Below, piece after piece: positions 25,681 through 34,833 of a stretch of 64,000 bases of DNA. This stretch comes from CALCLY01 sp900552775. GTDB lineage: Bacteria; Bacillota; Clostridia; UMGS1883; UMGS1540. Below the pieces are notes generated by a model. The model made no database searches. It worked only from the letters and a program-made list of their open reading frames with translations, and was not told the DNA's origin. Every line of letters starts with the position of its first letter. Positions within the stretch are counted from its first letter, which is position 1. Both the position numbers and the translations under genes were made by a program. The stretch covers positions 100,918 to 164,917 of the forward strand of contig CALCLY010000011.1 of the NCBI GenBank assembly GCA_937966555.1. The letters run 5' to 3'.

Positions 25681-26151
25681 GTGTCTAAGACAGAAGACGC
25701 GGTTTTGAAAATCGCAGAGCCTATCGCGGAAGCGGCAGGTGTGTCAATTTACGATGTGGAGTATAAAAAGGAAGGCTCCAACTGGTTTTTAAGAGTGTAC
25801 ATTGAAGGGAAAGAAGGCACTACGATAGATGACTGCGAAAAGGTCAGCAGGCCTTTGAGCGCGGCTTTGGACGATGCCGATATTATAGACGCGGCATACT
25901 ATCTTGAGGTTTCATCGCCGGGCATCGAGCGCGTGCTTTCAAAAGACGGGCATTTTAAAGGCGCTTTGGGCGAAAAGGTTTGCGTGAAACTTTTTGCGGC
26001 GCTTGACGGCAAAAAGCAGCTTACGGGAACTTTAAAGGCTTTTGAAAACGGAATTTTGACCCTTTCGGAAGACGGAACGGAAAAAGAATACAATATAAAA
26101 AAGAGCGAAGCGTCTTTGGTTAAAACGCTTTTCGATTTTGGACAGGAGTGA
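25681..26151 (+). CDS. rimP: Ribosome maturation factor RimP
   Basis: 30S assembly factor of 156 residues, normal length. N-terminal alpha/beta domain with YDVEYKKEGSNWFLRVYI and the conserved YYLEVSSPGIERVL, followed by an SH3-like C-terminal domain. I use the GTG at 25681 because AAAGGAG is 8 bases upstream; an ATG just before it is out of frame. It begins the classic rimP-nusA-ylxR-ylxQ-infB-rbfA operon. Confidence 0.95.
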   Translation: MSKTEDAVLKIAEPIAEAAGVSIYDVEYKKEGSNWFLRVYIEGKEGTTIDDCEKVSRPLSAALDDADIIDAAYYLEVSSPGIERVLSKDGHFKGALGEKVCVKLFAALDGKKQLTGTLKAFENGILTLSEDGTEKEYNIKKSEASLVKTLFDFGQE

Positions 26152-26159
26152 TTTAAAAA

Positions 26160-27185
26160 GTGGCTAATAACGAGCTTATGACAGCGCTGGAGCTGCTGGA
26201 AAAGGAAAAGAATATCAAAAAGGAGGATTTGCTTGAGGCATTGAAGGCTCCGCTTGTAACCGCGTATAAAAAATACTACGGCGCGGGCGAGAACGTATTT
26301 GTTGTAATAGACGATGACGGCAAGATAACGGTGCACGAAAAAAGAACCGTTGTTGAAGAAGCGGAGGATTACGACTATGAGATAAGCCTTGACGAAGCAC
26401 AGACAATTAAACCCACGGCAAAGGTCGGAGATGTTCTGGACATTGAAACAACGCCGAAGGATTTCGGAAGAATTGCGGCTCAGAACGCAAAGCAGATGAT
26501 GGTTCAGTACATCAGAGAGGCTGAAAGAAACAAAGCTTACGAGGAATTTTCCGAGAAGGAAAACGATATCGTTACGGCTACTGTGCAAAAACCCGAAAAA
26601 AGAGGTCTTCTCCTGCAGATAGGAAAAACCGAAACTCTTATGCCGCCGCACGAGCAGATCCCGGGCGAAGTATACAAAAACGGCGACAAAATTCTGGTAT
26701 TTGTGCTTGAAGTTAAAAACACCACAAGAGGACTTCAGATTCTTGTATCGCGCACGCACCCCGGTTTGGTGCGCCGCCTTTTTGAGAGAGAGGTTCCGGA
26801 AATCGGCGACGGCACGGTGGAGATAAAGAGCGTTGCGAGAGAAGCGGGTTCAAGAAGCAAAATTGCAGTATATTCGGATAATCCCAAGATTGATCCCGTG
26901 GGTTCCTGCGTGGGACAGAAGGGAGCGAGAGTTGCAAATGTTTTAAAGAGCCTCGGAAACGAGAAAATCGATATTGTAAAATACCACGAGGATCCGGTTG
27001 AGTATATAACGGAAAGCTTAAGCCCGGCGAAAGTTCTTTCGGTTACGATAAACGAAGAAGAAAAATCTGCAGAGGTTGTTGTGCCTGATTTCCAGCTGTC
27101 GCTTGCAATCGGCAAAGAAGGTCAGAACGCGCGTCTTGCCGCAAAGCTTACCGGCTGGAAGATAGACATAAAGAGTGACAAATAA
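26160..27185 (+). CDS. nusA: Transcription termination/antitermination factor NusA
   Basis: RNA polymerase-binding factor of 341 residues, the short form typical of Bacillota without the C-terminal acidic repeats. It contains the N-terminal polymerase-binding domain (about 1-125), S1 domain (about 130-200), and two KH domains (KIDPVGSCVGQKGARV and LAIGKEGQNARLAAKLTGW). GTG start, 8 bases after rimP. Confidence 0.96.
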   Translation: MANNELMTALELLEKEKNIKKEDLLEALKAPLVTAYKKYYGAGENVFVVIDDDGKITVHEKRTVVEEAEDYDYEISLDEAQTIKPTAKVGDVLDIETTPKDFGRIAAQNAKQMMVQYIREAERNKAYEEFSEKENDIVTATVQKPEKRGLLLQIGKTETLMPPHEQIPGEVYKNGDKILVFVLEVKNTTRGLQILVSRTHPGLVRRLFEREVPEIGDGTVEIKSVAREAGSRSKIAVYSDNPKIDPVGSCVGQKGARVANVLKSLGNEKIDIVKYHEDPVEYITESLSPAKVLSVTINEEEKSAEVVVPDFQLSLAIGKEGQNARLAAKLTGWKIDIKSDK

Positions 27186-27187
27186 TC

Positions 27188-27448
27188 ATGAAAACGGAGA
27201 AACATAAACCGCTTCGTATGTGCGTTGCGTGCAGAGAAATGAAGGAAAAGGAAGAGCTTTTCAGGATTGTAAAACCCGCGGACGATGCCGCTTTTTACGA
27301 TATTTCCGGCACGGCGGACGGCAGGGGGGCATATATATGCAGAAAAGAAGATTGCATAAAAAATGCGGAAAAAAGAAACGCTTTGTCCCGCGCCTTCAAA
27401 TCGGAGACGGACAGGGGGATTTATGAAAAACTTCTGAATCTTCTTTAA
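27188..27448 (+). CDS. ylxR: YlxR (DUF448/RnpM) RNA-binding protein
   Basis: Small basic protein of 86 residues. MCVACREMKEKEELFRIVK and GRGAYICRKEDCI are the family hallmarks. Members bind RNA, and recent work ties the family to RNase P. Two bases separate it from nusA, as in other Bacillota. Confidence 0.92.
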   Translation: MKTEKHKPLRMCVACREMKEKEELFRIVKPADDAAFYDISGTADGRGAYICRKEDCIKNAEKRNALSRAFKSETDRGIYEKLLNLL

Positions 27449-27484
27449 CGGTCATGTGATGCTTGGAAGCGGACGGAGAATTAT

Positions 27485-27787
27485 ATGGAAAAGATATTCG
27501 GCATGCTCGGGCTTGCGAGACGGGCGGGCAAATTAATATACGGAAGCGATGCGGCGGTTAACGCCGTGCGCTCAGGAAAAGCAAAAGCCGTTATTTTGGC
27601 GGCGGACGCCTCCGACAGGACAAAAAAGCTTATGCGCAACAAATGCGCAAGCTTTGAAACGCCGCTTTTTGAGGTTGAAGCAGGCTGCGAAGAACTCGGA
27701 AAAAAGCTCGGCAAAAGCGGAATATCGGTATTGGGCATCAGTGACATAAATTTTGCGAAAGCAATTATAAATCTGATTAATAAATAA
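27485..27787 (+). CDS. ylxQ: YlxQ, L7Ae-like RNA-binding protein
   Basis: 100 residues, L7Ae/L30e/S12e fold: MLGLARRAGKLIYGSDAAV at the N-terminus and AVILAADASDRTKKLM in the core. It is a kink-turn-binding type protein. A GGAGAA ribosome site lies 7 bases before ATG. Position between ylxR and infB is conserved. Confidence 0.92.
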   Translation: MEKIFGMLGLARRAGKLIYGSDAAVNAVRSGKAKAVILAADASDRTKKLMRNKCASFETPLFEVEAGCEELGKKLGKSGISVLGISDINFAKAIINLINK

Positions 27788-27831
27788 ATTTGCGATTGCT
27801 TTTCGCAAAAAAGAAAGGATGAGGTTGCGGT

Positions 27832-30090
27832 ATGGCTGCGGCGAAAACAAATAAACCGAGAATACATTCGGTAGCTAAAGAGCTGGGTGTTGATAACAAA
27901 GAGCTTATGGAAGTGCTCAAAAAATACGGCATGGGCGAGAAAAACCACATGAGCGCTCTTACACCCGCGGACATGGATATTATATTTGACTACTATACGC
28001 ATAAATTTGACGACGGTTCAGATATAGGCGAATTCCTTAAAAAAGCGGAAAAAGAAAAGAAGGAAGAAGTTAAAGAACCGAAAAAAGCAAAGGAAGAGCC
28101 TGTGGAGGAAGAGCCTCAGGATACGGAAATCAAAGCTCCGAAGAGTCGCTATGTGGATACACGCTCGGACGTTGTGGACCTTGAAAAAATGGCGAAAACC
28201 GAGGAGATTGAAGAAAAGCTTACCGATGAGATGCAGAAAAACGGCGTCGGCGGCAAGCAGAAAATAAAGAAAAAGAATAAAAACAAACAAAAACAGACAA
28301 ACAATAAGGAGACGGCGGCGCCGAAACCCAAGAAAAAAGAGAAAGTTAAAATTGTAATTCCGGATGAAGTGACTGTCGGAGAATTTGCGGAAAAAGCAAA
28401 ACTTGCCGCAACGGAAGTTATCAAAAAGCTTATGGAACTCGGAATAATGGCGTCTGTCAGCCAGACGATAGACTTTGACACGGCGCAGCTTATAGGCGAA
28501 GATTTAAATCTTATTGTTGAAAAAGAAATTATCGTAACGGACGAGGATATTCTTTTTGCCGAGGAAGAAGACAAAGAGGAAGACCTTGTGGAAAGATACC
28601 CGATTGTTGTTGTTATGGGTCACGTTGACCACGGCAAAACATCGCTTCTTGACGCGATACGTTCCTCGCACGTGACGGACACGGAGGCAGGCGGTATCAC
28701 ACAGCACATAGGTGCATACTGCGTTCCGATAAACGACAAGAAAATTACATTCCTTGATACACCGGGACATGAAGCTTTCACGGCTATGCGCGCAAGAGGT
28801 GCGCAGGTGACGGACGTTGCGGTAATTGTTGTTGCGGCGGACGACGGCATAATGCCTCAGACAATAGAAGCTATAAACCACGCAAAGGCGGCAGGTGTAA
28901 GCATTATTATTGCAATCAACAAGATTGATAAAGAAAACGCAAATGTTGACAGGGTTATGCAGGAACTTACAGAATACAATCTTATCCCCGAGGAATGGGG
29001 CGGCGATACGGTTTGCGTAAAAGTTTCGGCGAAAAACCGCGTTAATATTGACGGACTTCTGGAAATGATTATTCTTGTTTCCGAGATGAAAGAGCTGCGC
29101 GCCAACCCGAAACGAATGGCACGCGGAACCGTTATCGAAGCTAAGCTTGACCGTGGACGCGGTCCTGTTGCAACCGTACTTGTTCAGACTGGTACGCTGC
29201 ACATAGGAGACACAATTGTTGCCGGAACATCTGTCGGCAGAGTGCGCGCAATGATAAATGACGGCGGCGCAAGAGTGCGCGAGGCAGGCCCTTCCGTGCC
29301 TGTTGAAATCACGGGTCTTTCCGATGTGCCGGACGGCGGCGATCTTTTCTATGCGGTTAAGGACGAAAAGATGGCAAAGAGCGTGGTTGAGCAGAGAAAA
29401 CAGAAGATTAAAGACGAAATGCAGAAAAAATCCAGCGTTGTTACTCTTGATGATTTGTTCAGCCAGATTAAAGAGGGCGAAGTAAAAGATCTCAATATAA
29501 TTGTTAAAGCGGACGTTATGGGCTCGGTTGAAGCGGTACGTCAGTCGCTCGAGAAGCTTTCAAACGATGAAGTGAGAGTAAGAGTTATACACGGTGCGGT
29601 AGGCGCCGTAACGGAATCCGACGTTATGCTTGCAACGGCTTCAAACGCAATTATTGTCGGCTTTAACGTACGTCCCGACGGCGGCGCGAGAGCTGCGGCG
29701 GAGATGCATAAGGTTGACATGAGAATGTACAGAATCATTTATGACGCAATAGAAGAAATCGAAGCGGCAATGAAAGGTATGCTTGCTCCGACTTACAAGG
29801 AAACAGTTTTGGGCCATGCCGAAGTTCGCTCTACATTCAGAGTGAGCGGCGTGGGAACGATTGCCGGCTGTTATGTTCAGGACGGTAAGGTTCAGAGAAA
29901 TGCGTCCGTTCGTGTTGTAAGAGACGGTATTGTGGTATATGAAGGAGCGCTGGCATCACTTAAGAGATTTAAAGATGACGTTAAAGAAGTTGCACAGGGT
30001 TATGAGTGCGGTATAGGACTTGAACGTTTTAACGATATTAAAGAAGGCGACATTATAGAATGCTGGATTCTTGAAGAAGTAGAGAGATAA
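27832..30090 (+). CDS. infB: Translation initiation factor IF-2
   Basis: GTPase of 752 residues that places fMet-tRNA on the 30S subunit. An N-terminal IF2N module (RIHSVAKELGVDNKELMEVLKKYG), a Lys/Glu-rich linker (about 60-170), a second IF2N, then G domain with GHVDHGKTS (G1), DTPGHEAF (G3) and NKID (G4), and domains II to IV including C2 at the C-terminus. Complete and normal for Bacillota. Confidence 0.97.
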   Translation: MAAAKTNKPRIHSVAKELGVDNKELMEVLKKYGMGEKNHMSALTPADMDIIFDYYTHKFDDGSDIGEFLKKAEKEKKEEVKEPKKAKEEPVEEEPQDTEIKAPKSRYVDTRSDVVDLEKMAKTEEIEEKLTDEMQKNGVGGKQKIKKKNKNKQKQTNNKETAAPKPKKKEKVKIVIPDEVTVGEFAEKAKLAATEVIKKLMELGIMASVSQTIDFDTAQLIGEDLNLIVEKEIIVTDEDILFAEEEDKEEDLVERYPIVVVMGHVDHGKTSLLDAIRSSHVTDTEAGGITQHIGAYCVPINDKKITFLDTPGHEAFTAMRARGAQVTDVAVIVVAADDGIMPQTIEAINHAKAAGVSIIIAINKIDKENANVDRVMQELTEYNLIPEEWGGDTVCVKVSAKNRVNIDGLLEMIILVSEMKELRANPKRMARGTVIEAKLDRGRGPVATVLVQTGTLHIGDTIVAGTSVGRVRAMINDGGARVREAGPSVPVEITGLSDVPDGGDLFYAVKDEKMAKSVVEQRKQKIKDEMQKKSSVVTLDDLFSQIKEGEVKDLNIIVKADVMGSVEAVRQSLEKLSNDEVRVRVIHGAVGAVTESDVMLATASNAIIVGFNVRPDGGARAAAEMHKVDMRMYRIIYDAIEEIEAAMKGMLAPTYKETVLGHAEVRSTFRVSGVGTIAGCYVQDGKVQRNASVRVVRDGIVVYEGALASLKRFKDDVKEVAQGYECGIGLERFNDIKEGDIIECWILEEVER

Positions 30091-30109
30091 TAAGAAAGGC
30101 GGCGGTAAT

Positions 30110-30463
30110 ATGCCTTCCCACAGAAGCGGCAGAATAGACGAAGAAGTAAAAAGAGAACTTGGCGCCGTGATACGCGAACTTAAAGATCCGCGTATCTCGG
30201 GAGTTGTAAGCGTTGTGGCGGTAAATGTTACGAAAGATCTTCGCTTTGCGAAAGCCTTTATAAGCGTTTTGGGAAGCTATGAGCAAAAAGCAAAAACCAT
30301 GGAGGGCATAAAGTCCGGAGCGGGTTTTGTGAGACGCGAAATAGGAAAACGTTTAAATCTTCGCCAGACGCCGGAATTTTCATTTGTGCTTGACGATTCC
30401 ATTGAACACGGGGCGCATATTAATGAAATTTTAAAGGGAGTAATACATGATGAGCAGTCTTAA
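30110..30463 (+). CDS. rbfA: Ribosome-binding factor A
   Basis: KH-type 30S maturation factor, 117 residues. RIDEEVKRELGAVIRELKDPRI at the N-terminus and the LRQTPEFSFVLDDSIEHGAHI ending are typical. Its last 17 bases overlap the next gene. Confidence 0.95.
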   Translation: MPSHRSGRIDEEVKRELGAVIRELKDPRISGVVSVVAVNVTKDLRFAKAFISVLGSYEQKAKTMEGIKSGAGFVRREIGKRLNLRQTPEFSFVLDDSIEHGAHINEILKGVIHDEQS

Positions 30464-31400
30464 ATTGCTTTTCGAAAATGCGCGTAACATTGCAATTCTC
30501 CCGCACGACAGCATAGACGGAGACGCACTTTGTTCGTCGGCGGCTCTGGCGGAATTTGCAAAATCCTTCGGCAAGCGGGCGGACATTATATTCGATGACG
30601 ATATACCCGTAAATCTCAAATTTTTGAACGTTCCGCTTTTAAAAAGCGGCGAATGTACAAAGAAATACGATACCGTTATAGCGGCGGATTGCGGAGACGC
30701 TGAAAGAACAGGCGAAAGAAAGAGCTTTTTTGATAAGGCGGCGCACACTGCCGTTATAGACCATCATGTTACAAACGAAGGATTCGGAGATATAAATATT
30801 ATAAAGCCGCACAGCTCGTCAACATGCGAAATTGTGTTTGACATTTTCCGCGAAAACGGAATTTGTCCCGACATGCGCGCGGCAGAGTTTATATACGGCG
30901 GGATGCTGACGGATACCGGAGGTTTCCGATATTCGAATACAAGTGCAGATACTTTGTTTAAAGCAGCGGAGCTTTTAAAACTCGGAGTTCCCGCGGCAAA
31001 GCTGTGCGAAAAACTTCTTGAGACAAAGACGCTCAGTCAGCTTAAGATAGAGTCGGCGGCAGTGGATTCTGCGGTAAGTTTTGACGGCGGAAGAACGCTT
31101 ATAGCCTGCATAACAAAAGAAATGATTGAAAAATGCGGTGCAAGCGACGGAGAAATGGGAGGAATTTCTTCCGTATTGCGTACGGTTGCAGGGGTGGAAA
31201 CTTCCGTAACGCTCAAGGAAAAGGACGAAAAAATCCGCGTGTCCATGAGAACAAACGGCAAAGTTTCGGCAGCGGAGGTGTGCCGTGCTTTCGGCGGAGG
31301 CGGTCATGAACGTGCCGCGGGAGCAACGCTTTCATGCACGATGGACGAAGCTTTGAACGCGGTTATTGAGGAAATACATTCATATGAACGGAATAATTAA
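30447..31400 (+). CDS. nrnA: DHH/DHHA1 phosphoesterase (NrnA-type oligoribonuclease/pAp phosphatase)
   Basis: 317 residues. DHH motifs HDSIDGDALCS and AVIDHHVTN coordinate metal, TDTGGFRY is a further DHH-family motif, and the DHHA1 domain ends with GGGGHERAAGA. Members degrade nanoRNA and dephosphorylate pAp; position between rbfA and truB is conserved in Bacillota. The start ATG has GGAG 7 bases upstream; overlaps of 17 bases at both ends suggest coupling. Confidence 0.9.
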   Translation: MMSSLKLLFENARNIAILPHDSIDGDALCSSAALAEFAKSFGKRADIIFDDDIPVNLKFLNVPLLKSGECTKKYDTVIAADCGDAERTGERKSFFDKAAHTAVIDHHVTNEGFGDINIIKPHSSSTCEIVFDIFRENGICPDMRAAEFIYGGMLTDTGGFRYSNTSADTLFKAAELLKLGVPAAKLCEKLLETKTLSQLKIESAAVDSAVSFDGGRTLIACITKEMIEKCGASDGEMGGISSVLRTVAGVETSVTLKEKDEKIRVSMRTNGKVSAAEVCRAFGGGGHERAAGATLSCTMDEALNAVIEEIHSYERNN

Positions 31401-32238
31401 CGTGTATAAGCCGGGCGGCATGTCAAGCCACGATGTGATATACAAAGTAAGGCGCTCGCTCGGCATAAAAAGAATAGGTCACACCGGGACGCTTGACCCT
31501 ATGGCGTGCGGCGTACTGCCGGTGTGCGTGGGAAAAGCCACAAGGGCGGCGGAGCTTATTGTGGCGGCGGACAAAGAATATATAGCAAAACTTACTTTCG
31601 GAAGCGAAACAGACACACAGGACAGCACCGGAAGTGTTACAAATACAACGCAGAACAGAACGGACATAAAGACGTTTGAAGATGTTTTAAAGGAATTTGA
31701 GGGAGAGACGGAGCAGATTCCGCCGATGTATTCTGCCGTACATCACGGCGGCGAGCGGCTTTACAAACTTGCGCGCCGAGGGGTTACGGTGGAAAGAAAA
31801 AGCAGGAAAATCACTGTTTTTTCCATAAAGCTTTTGTCTTTTTCCGAAGATGAAGCCGAAATCTGCGTGAGATGCTCAAAAGGCACATACATAAGAACGC
31901 TTTGCGAGGATATTGGAAGGCGCGCCGGCTGCATGGCGCATATGAGTGCGCTTGAAAGAACCAGAAGCGGAATGTTTACAAAAGAAAATTCCGTGCCTCT
32001 TTCAGAAATTTCCGAGGAAATGATAATTCCGACAGACGAACTTTTCCGGGCTTATGAAAGATATGACTTAAACGCCGAGGAAGAAAGAAAAGTCAGAAAC
32101 GGCGCAAAAATAAAAAATCCGCGCGAAGAAGGAAAAAGATACCGCCTTTATGCGGAAAACGGAGAATTTCTTTGTATTTCCGAGGGGATAACGGAGGACG
32201 GCGAAAAGTTTTTAAAGTCCGTCAAAAATTTTTATTGA
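31384..32238 (+). CDS. truB: tRNA pseudouridine-55 synthase TruB
   Basis: 284 residues. GIINVYKPGGMSSHDVIYKV and GHTGTLDPMACGVLPV, with the catalytic aspartate in TLDP, identify the family. The start at 31384 is where the conserved N-terminus begins; an upstream in-frame ATG would add six residues. The C-terminal PUA-like part is present. Confidence 0.96.
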   Translation: MNGIINVYKPGGMSSHDVIYKVRRSLGIKRIGHTGTLDPMACGVLPVCVGKATRAAELIVAADKEYIAKLTFGSETDTQDSTGSVTNTTQNRTDIKTFEDVLKEFEGETEQIPPMYSAVHHGGERLYKLARRGVTVERKSRKITVFSIKLLSFSEDEAEICVRCSKGTYIRTLCEDIGRRAGCMAHMSALERTRSGMFTKENSVPLSEISEEMIIPTDELFRAYERYDLNAEEERKVRNGAKIKNPREEGKRYRLYAENGEFLCISEGITEDGEKFLKSVKNFY

Positions 32239-32254
32239 AAAGGGATGCGGTTTA

Positions 32255-33139
32255 ATGACATACAGTGCGGTAGCGCTCGGTAATTTTGACGGTGTTCATA
32301 AAGCGCATGCCAAACTCATAAAAAAAACGGTTGCATCGGCAAAGAATAATAATTTAAAAAGCATTGTTTATACATTTGAAGAACATCCGTCAAAAATTCT
32401 TTTCGGAAAAAGCGTTAAACAGATAATGACTAACGGGCAGAAAAGCGAGATTATAAAAAAACTCGGTGCGGATGAGGTTTTTTTTGAAAAAACCGTACCG
32501 GAGGTTTTGGGTCTTTCGGCAGAGGATTTTTTCGTGAATATTCTGTGCAAACGCTTTAATGCAAAATTTGTTGCGGCAGGTTTTAACTATACATTCGGGA
32601 AAGGCGCCGGGGGGAATGCGGACGTTTTGCGCAGACTCGGGGAAAAGTACGGCACAGAGGTTTATATAATGCCGGAAGAAAAATTCGGCGGCGGAAGTAT
32701 AAGCAGCAGTGCGGTGCGCGCAGCTCTTTTAAAAGGAGATATCAAAACCGCCAACGCGCTTTTGGGACATGAATATACGGTTCGCGGCGCGGTGGAACAT
32801 GGCAAGGCGCTGGGGGAAAAAATTGGGTTTAAAACGGCAAATGTTACGCCAGAGCCTTTTATACTGCTTCCTTCAAACGGAGTGTATAAGACAAAAACAT
32901 ATGTTTGCGGCAAAGCTTTCAAAAGCATAACAAACGTCGGAACAAATCCCACGGTTGAAAATGCCGAATGCAGAACGGAAACAAATATTTTTGATTTTGA
33001 CAAAGATATATACGGAGAGACAATAGATGTTGTTTTTCTTGAAAAAATAAGAGATGAAATAAAATTTAAAAATACAACTGAGCTTTCGGCTCAGATTCGT
33101 CAGGATAAAAAAATTTGGAAGGAAAGTGATATTATATGA
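32255..33139 (+). CDS. ribF: Bifunctional riboflavin kinase/FAD synthetase
   Basis: 294 residues. The N-terminal FMN adenylyltransferase domain starts with ALGNFDGVHKAHAKLI and contains AGFNYTFGKGAGGN and the SSSAVRAALLKGDI motif; the C-terminal flavokinase domain shows GKALGEKIGFKTANV, the usual GxxxGxxxGxPTAN motif with a variant end. It makes FMN and FAD. It overlaps proS by 4 bases (ATGA). Confidence 0.94.
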   Translation: MTYSAVALGNFDGVHKAHAKLIKKTVASAKNNNLKSIVYTFEEHPSKILFGKSVKQIMTNGQKSEIIKKLGADEVFFEKTVPEVLGLSAEDFFVNILCKRFNAKFVAAGFNYTFGKGAGGNADVLRRLGEKYGTEVYIMPEEKFGGGSISSSAVRAALLKGDIKTANALLGHEYTVRGAVEHGKALGEKIGFKTANVTPEPFILLPSNGVYKTKTYVCGKAFKSITNVGTNPTVENAECRTETNIFDFDKDIYGETIDVVFLEKIRDEIKFKNTTELSAQIRQDKKIWKESDII

Positions 33140-34833
33140 GATTATCGGGACTTTTAATGCCCACACTGAGGGAGACTCCCGCGGAAGCGGAAATTCTTTC
33201 ACACAGACTTATGCTTCGCGCGGGTCTTATAAGAAAGCTTGCTGCAGGAGTATATTCGTATATGCCCATGGGTCTGCGCGCGCTTAAAAAGGTTGAAAAC
33301 ATTGTGCGCGAAGAGATGGACAGAGCCGGCGCCAATGAGCTTTTGATGAGTGCTCTGCTCCCGGCTGAAGCGTATATGGCGTCCGGAAGATGGGATGTTT
33401 TCGGACCTGAAATGTTCCGTCTGCATGACAGACACGACAGAGATTTTTGCCTGGGACCTACTCATGAGGAGATATTTGCCGAAACCGTTAAAGGTGCGGT
33501 TCGCTCATATAAACAGCTTCCTTTAACGCTTTATCAGATTCAGACAAAGTACCGTGATGAGAGACGTCCGCGTTTCGGTGTTTTGAGAAGCCGCGAGTTT
33601 ATCATGAAGGACGCATACAGCTTTGATCTGACAGAAGAAGGTCTTGATGTATCGTATAAAAAGATGTATGACGCTTATTGCCGCATTTTTGACAGAATGG
33701 GACTTGACTATGTTGTGGTTGATGCGGATTCCGGAGCCATGGGCGGCTCGGGGTCGCAGGAATTTATGGTTAAATCGGAAGTGGGCGAAGATGTTATAGC
33801 TCACTGCGAAGCATGCGGATACACCGCCAATGAAGAAAAGGCGGAATGTGTTCCCGATTCGTTTGAATTTGCGGAAAACGATAAGCCGATGGAGAAAAAA
33901 GACACACCCGAGGCGCACACTATTGAGCAGCTTGTAAACTTCCTCGGAGTTGACGCGCGCAATTTCGCGAAAACAATTATATATAAAATTGACGGAAAAT
34001 ATGTTGCTGCCATGGTAAGAGGTGACAGAGAGGTTAACGAAGTAAAACTCAAAAACCTTGTTGGCGGTGTTGATATAGAACTTGCCGAGCCTTTTGCCGT
34101 TCGCGAAATAACTCATGCAGAGGTTGGATTTGCAGGTCCCATAGGTCTTGAAATCCCCGTATATGCCGACCATGAAGTTATGAAAATGCATGCCATGGTA
34201 ATAGGCGCAAACGAAACGGACAAGCATTTTATAAATGTTGAACCCTGCCGTGACTTCACGCCCGATAAGGTTGCGGACTTAAGAGTTGCGGTTGACGGAG
34301 ATATATGCCCCAGATGCGGAAAGAGAATAGATACGTTCCACGGAATAGAAGTAGGACATATATTTAAACTCGGCACAAAATACGCAAAGGCTTTGGGGAT
34401 TTCTTTCTCGACGGAAAGCGGAGAAGAACGCACTGCAATTATGGGAAGCTACGGTATAGGAATAAACCGCTGCATAGCGGCTGCAATAGAGCAGAATTCC
34501 GATGAAAACGGCATTATATGGCCTGTTTCCATAGCACCCTATCATGTGAGCGTAATTCCTGTAAATGTTAAGGACGAAACAATATCCGCACTTGCGGAAA
34601 AGATATATGCGGAGCTTTTGGAAAAAGGCATCGAAGCAATTATAGACGACAGAGACGAGCGCCCCGGTGTTAAATTCAAAGACTGCGATCTTACGGGTAT
34701 TCCGCTTCGCATAACAGTCGGCAAAAAAGCGGGAGAAGGAATAGTCGAATATAAAGTCCGCGGGGCGGAAGGCTTTGAAGAAAAGACGGCAGAGCAGGCA
34801 ATTGAAGACGCTTGTGCGTATATTTTAAAGTAA
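33136..34833 (+). CDS. proS: Proline--tRNA ligase (bacterial type)
   Basis: Class II synthetase of 565 residues. Motif 2 region (RDERRPRFGVLRSREFIMKDAYSF) and motif 3 (GSYGIGINRC) are clear, with the INS/YbaK editing domain inserted at about 230-390 and an anticodon-binding domain at the C-terminus. It is the long bacterial form with editing. Its stop overlaps the next start by one base (TAATG). Confidence 0.97.
   Translation: MRLSGLLMPTLRETPAEAEILSHRLMLRAGLIRKLAAGVYSYMPMGLRALKKVENIVREEMDRAGANELLMSALLPAEAYMASGRWDVFGPEMFRLHDRHDRDFCLGPTHEEIFAETVKGAVRSYKQLPLTLYQIQTKYRDERRPRFGVLRSREFIMKDAYSFDLTEEGLDVSYKKMYDAYCRIFDRMGLDYVVVDADSGAMGGSGSQEFMVKSEVGEDVIAHCEACGYTANEEKAECVPDSFEFAENDKPMEKKDTPEAHTIEQLVNFLGVDARNFAKTIIYKIDGKYVAAMVRGDREVNEVKLKNLVGGVDIELAEPFAVREITHAEVGFAGPIGLEIPVYADHEVMKMHAMVIGANETDKHFINVEPCRDFTPDKVADLRVAVDGDICPRCGKRIDTFHGIEVGHIFKLGTKYAKALGISFSTESGEERTAIMGSYGIGINRCIAAAIEQNSDENGIIWPVSIAPYHVSVIPVNVKDETISALAEKIYAELLEKGIEAIIDDRDERPGVKFKDCDLTGIPLRITVGKKAGEGIVEYKVRGAEGFEEKTAEQAIEDACAYILK

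Noticed and set aside
28504..29202. Leftward open frame of over 230 codons inside infB
   Set aside because: Antisense to a conserved GTPase domain; composition is low-complexity and no start signal is present.
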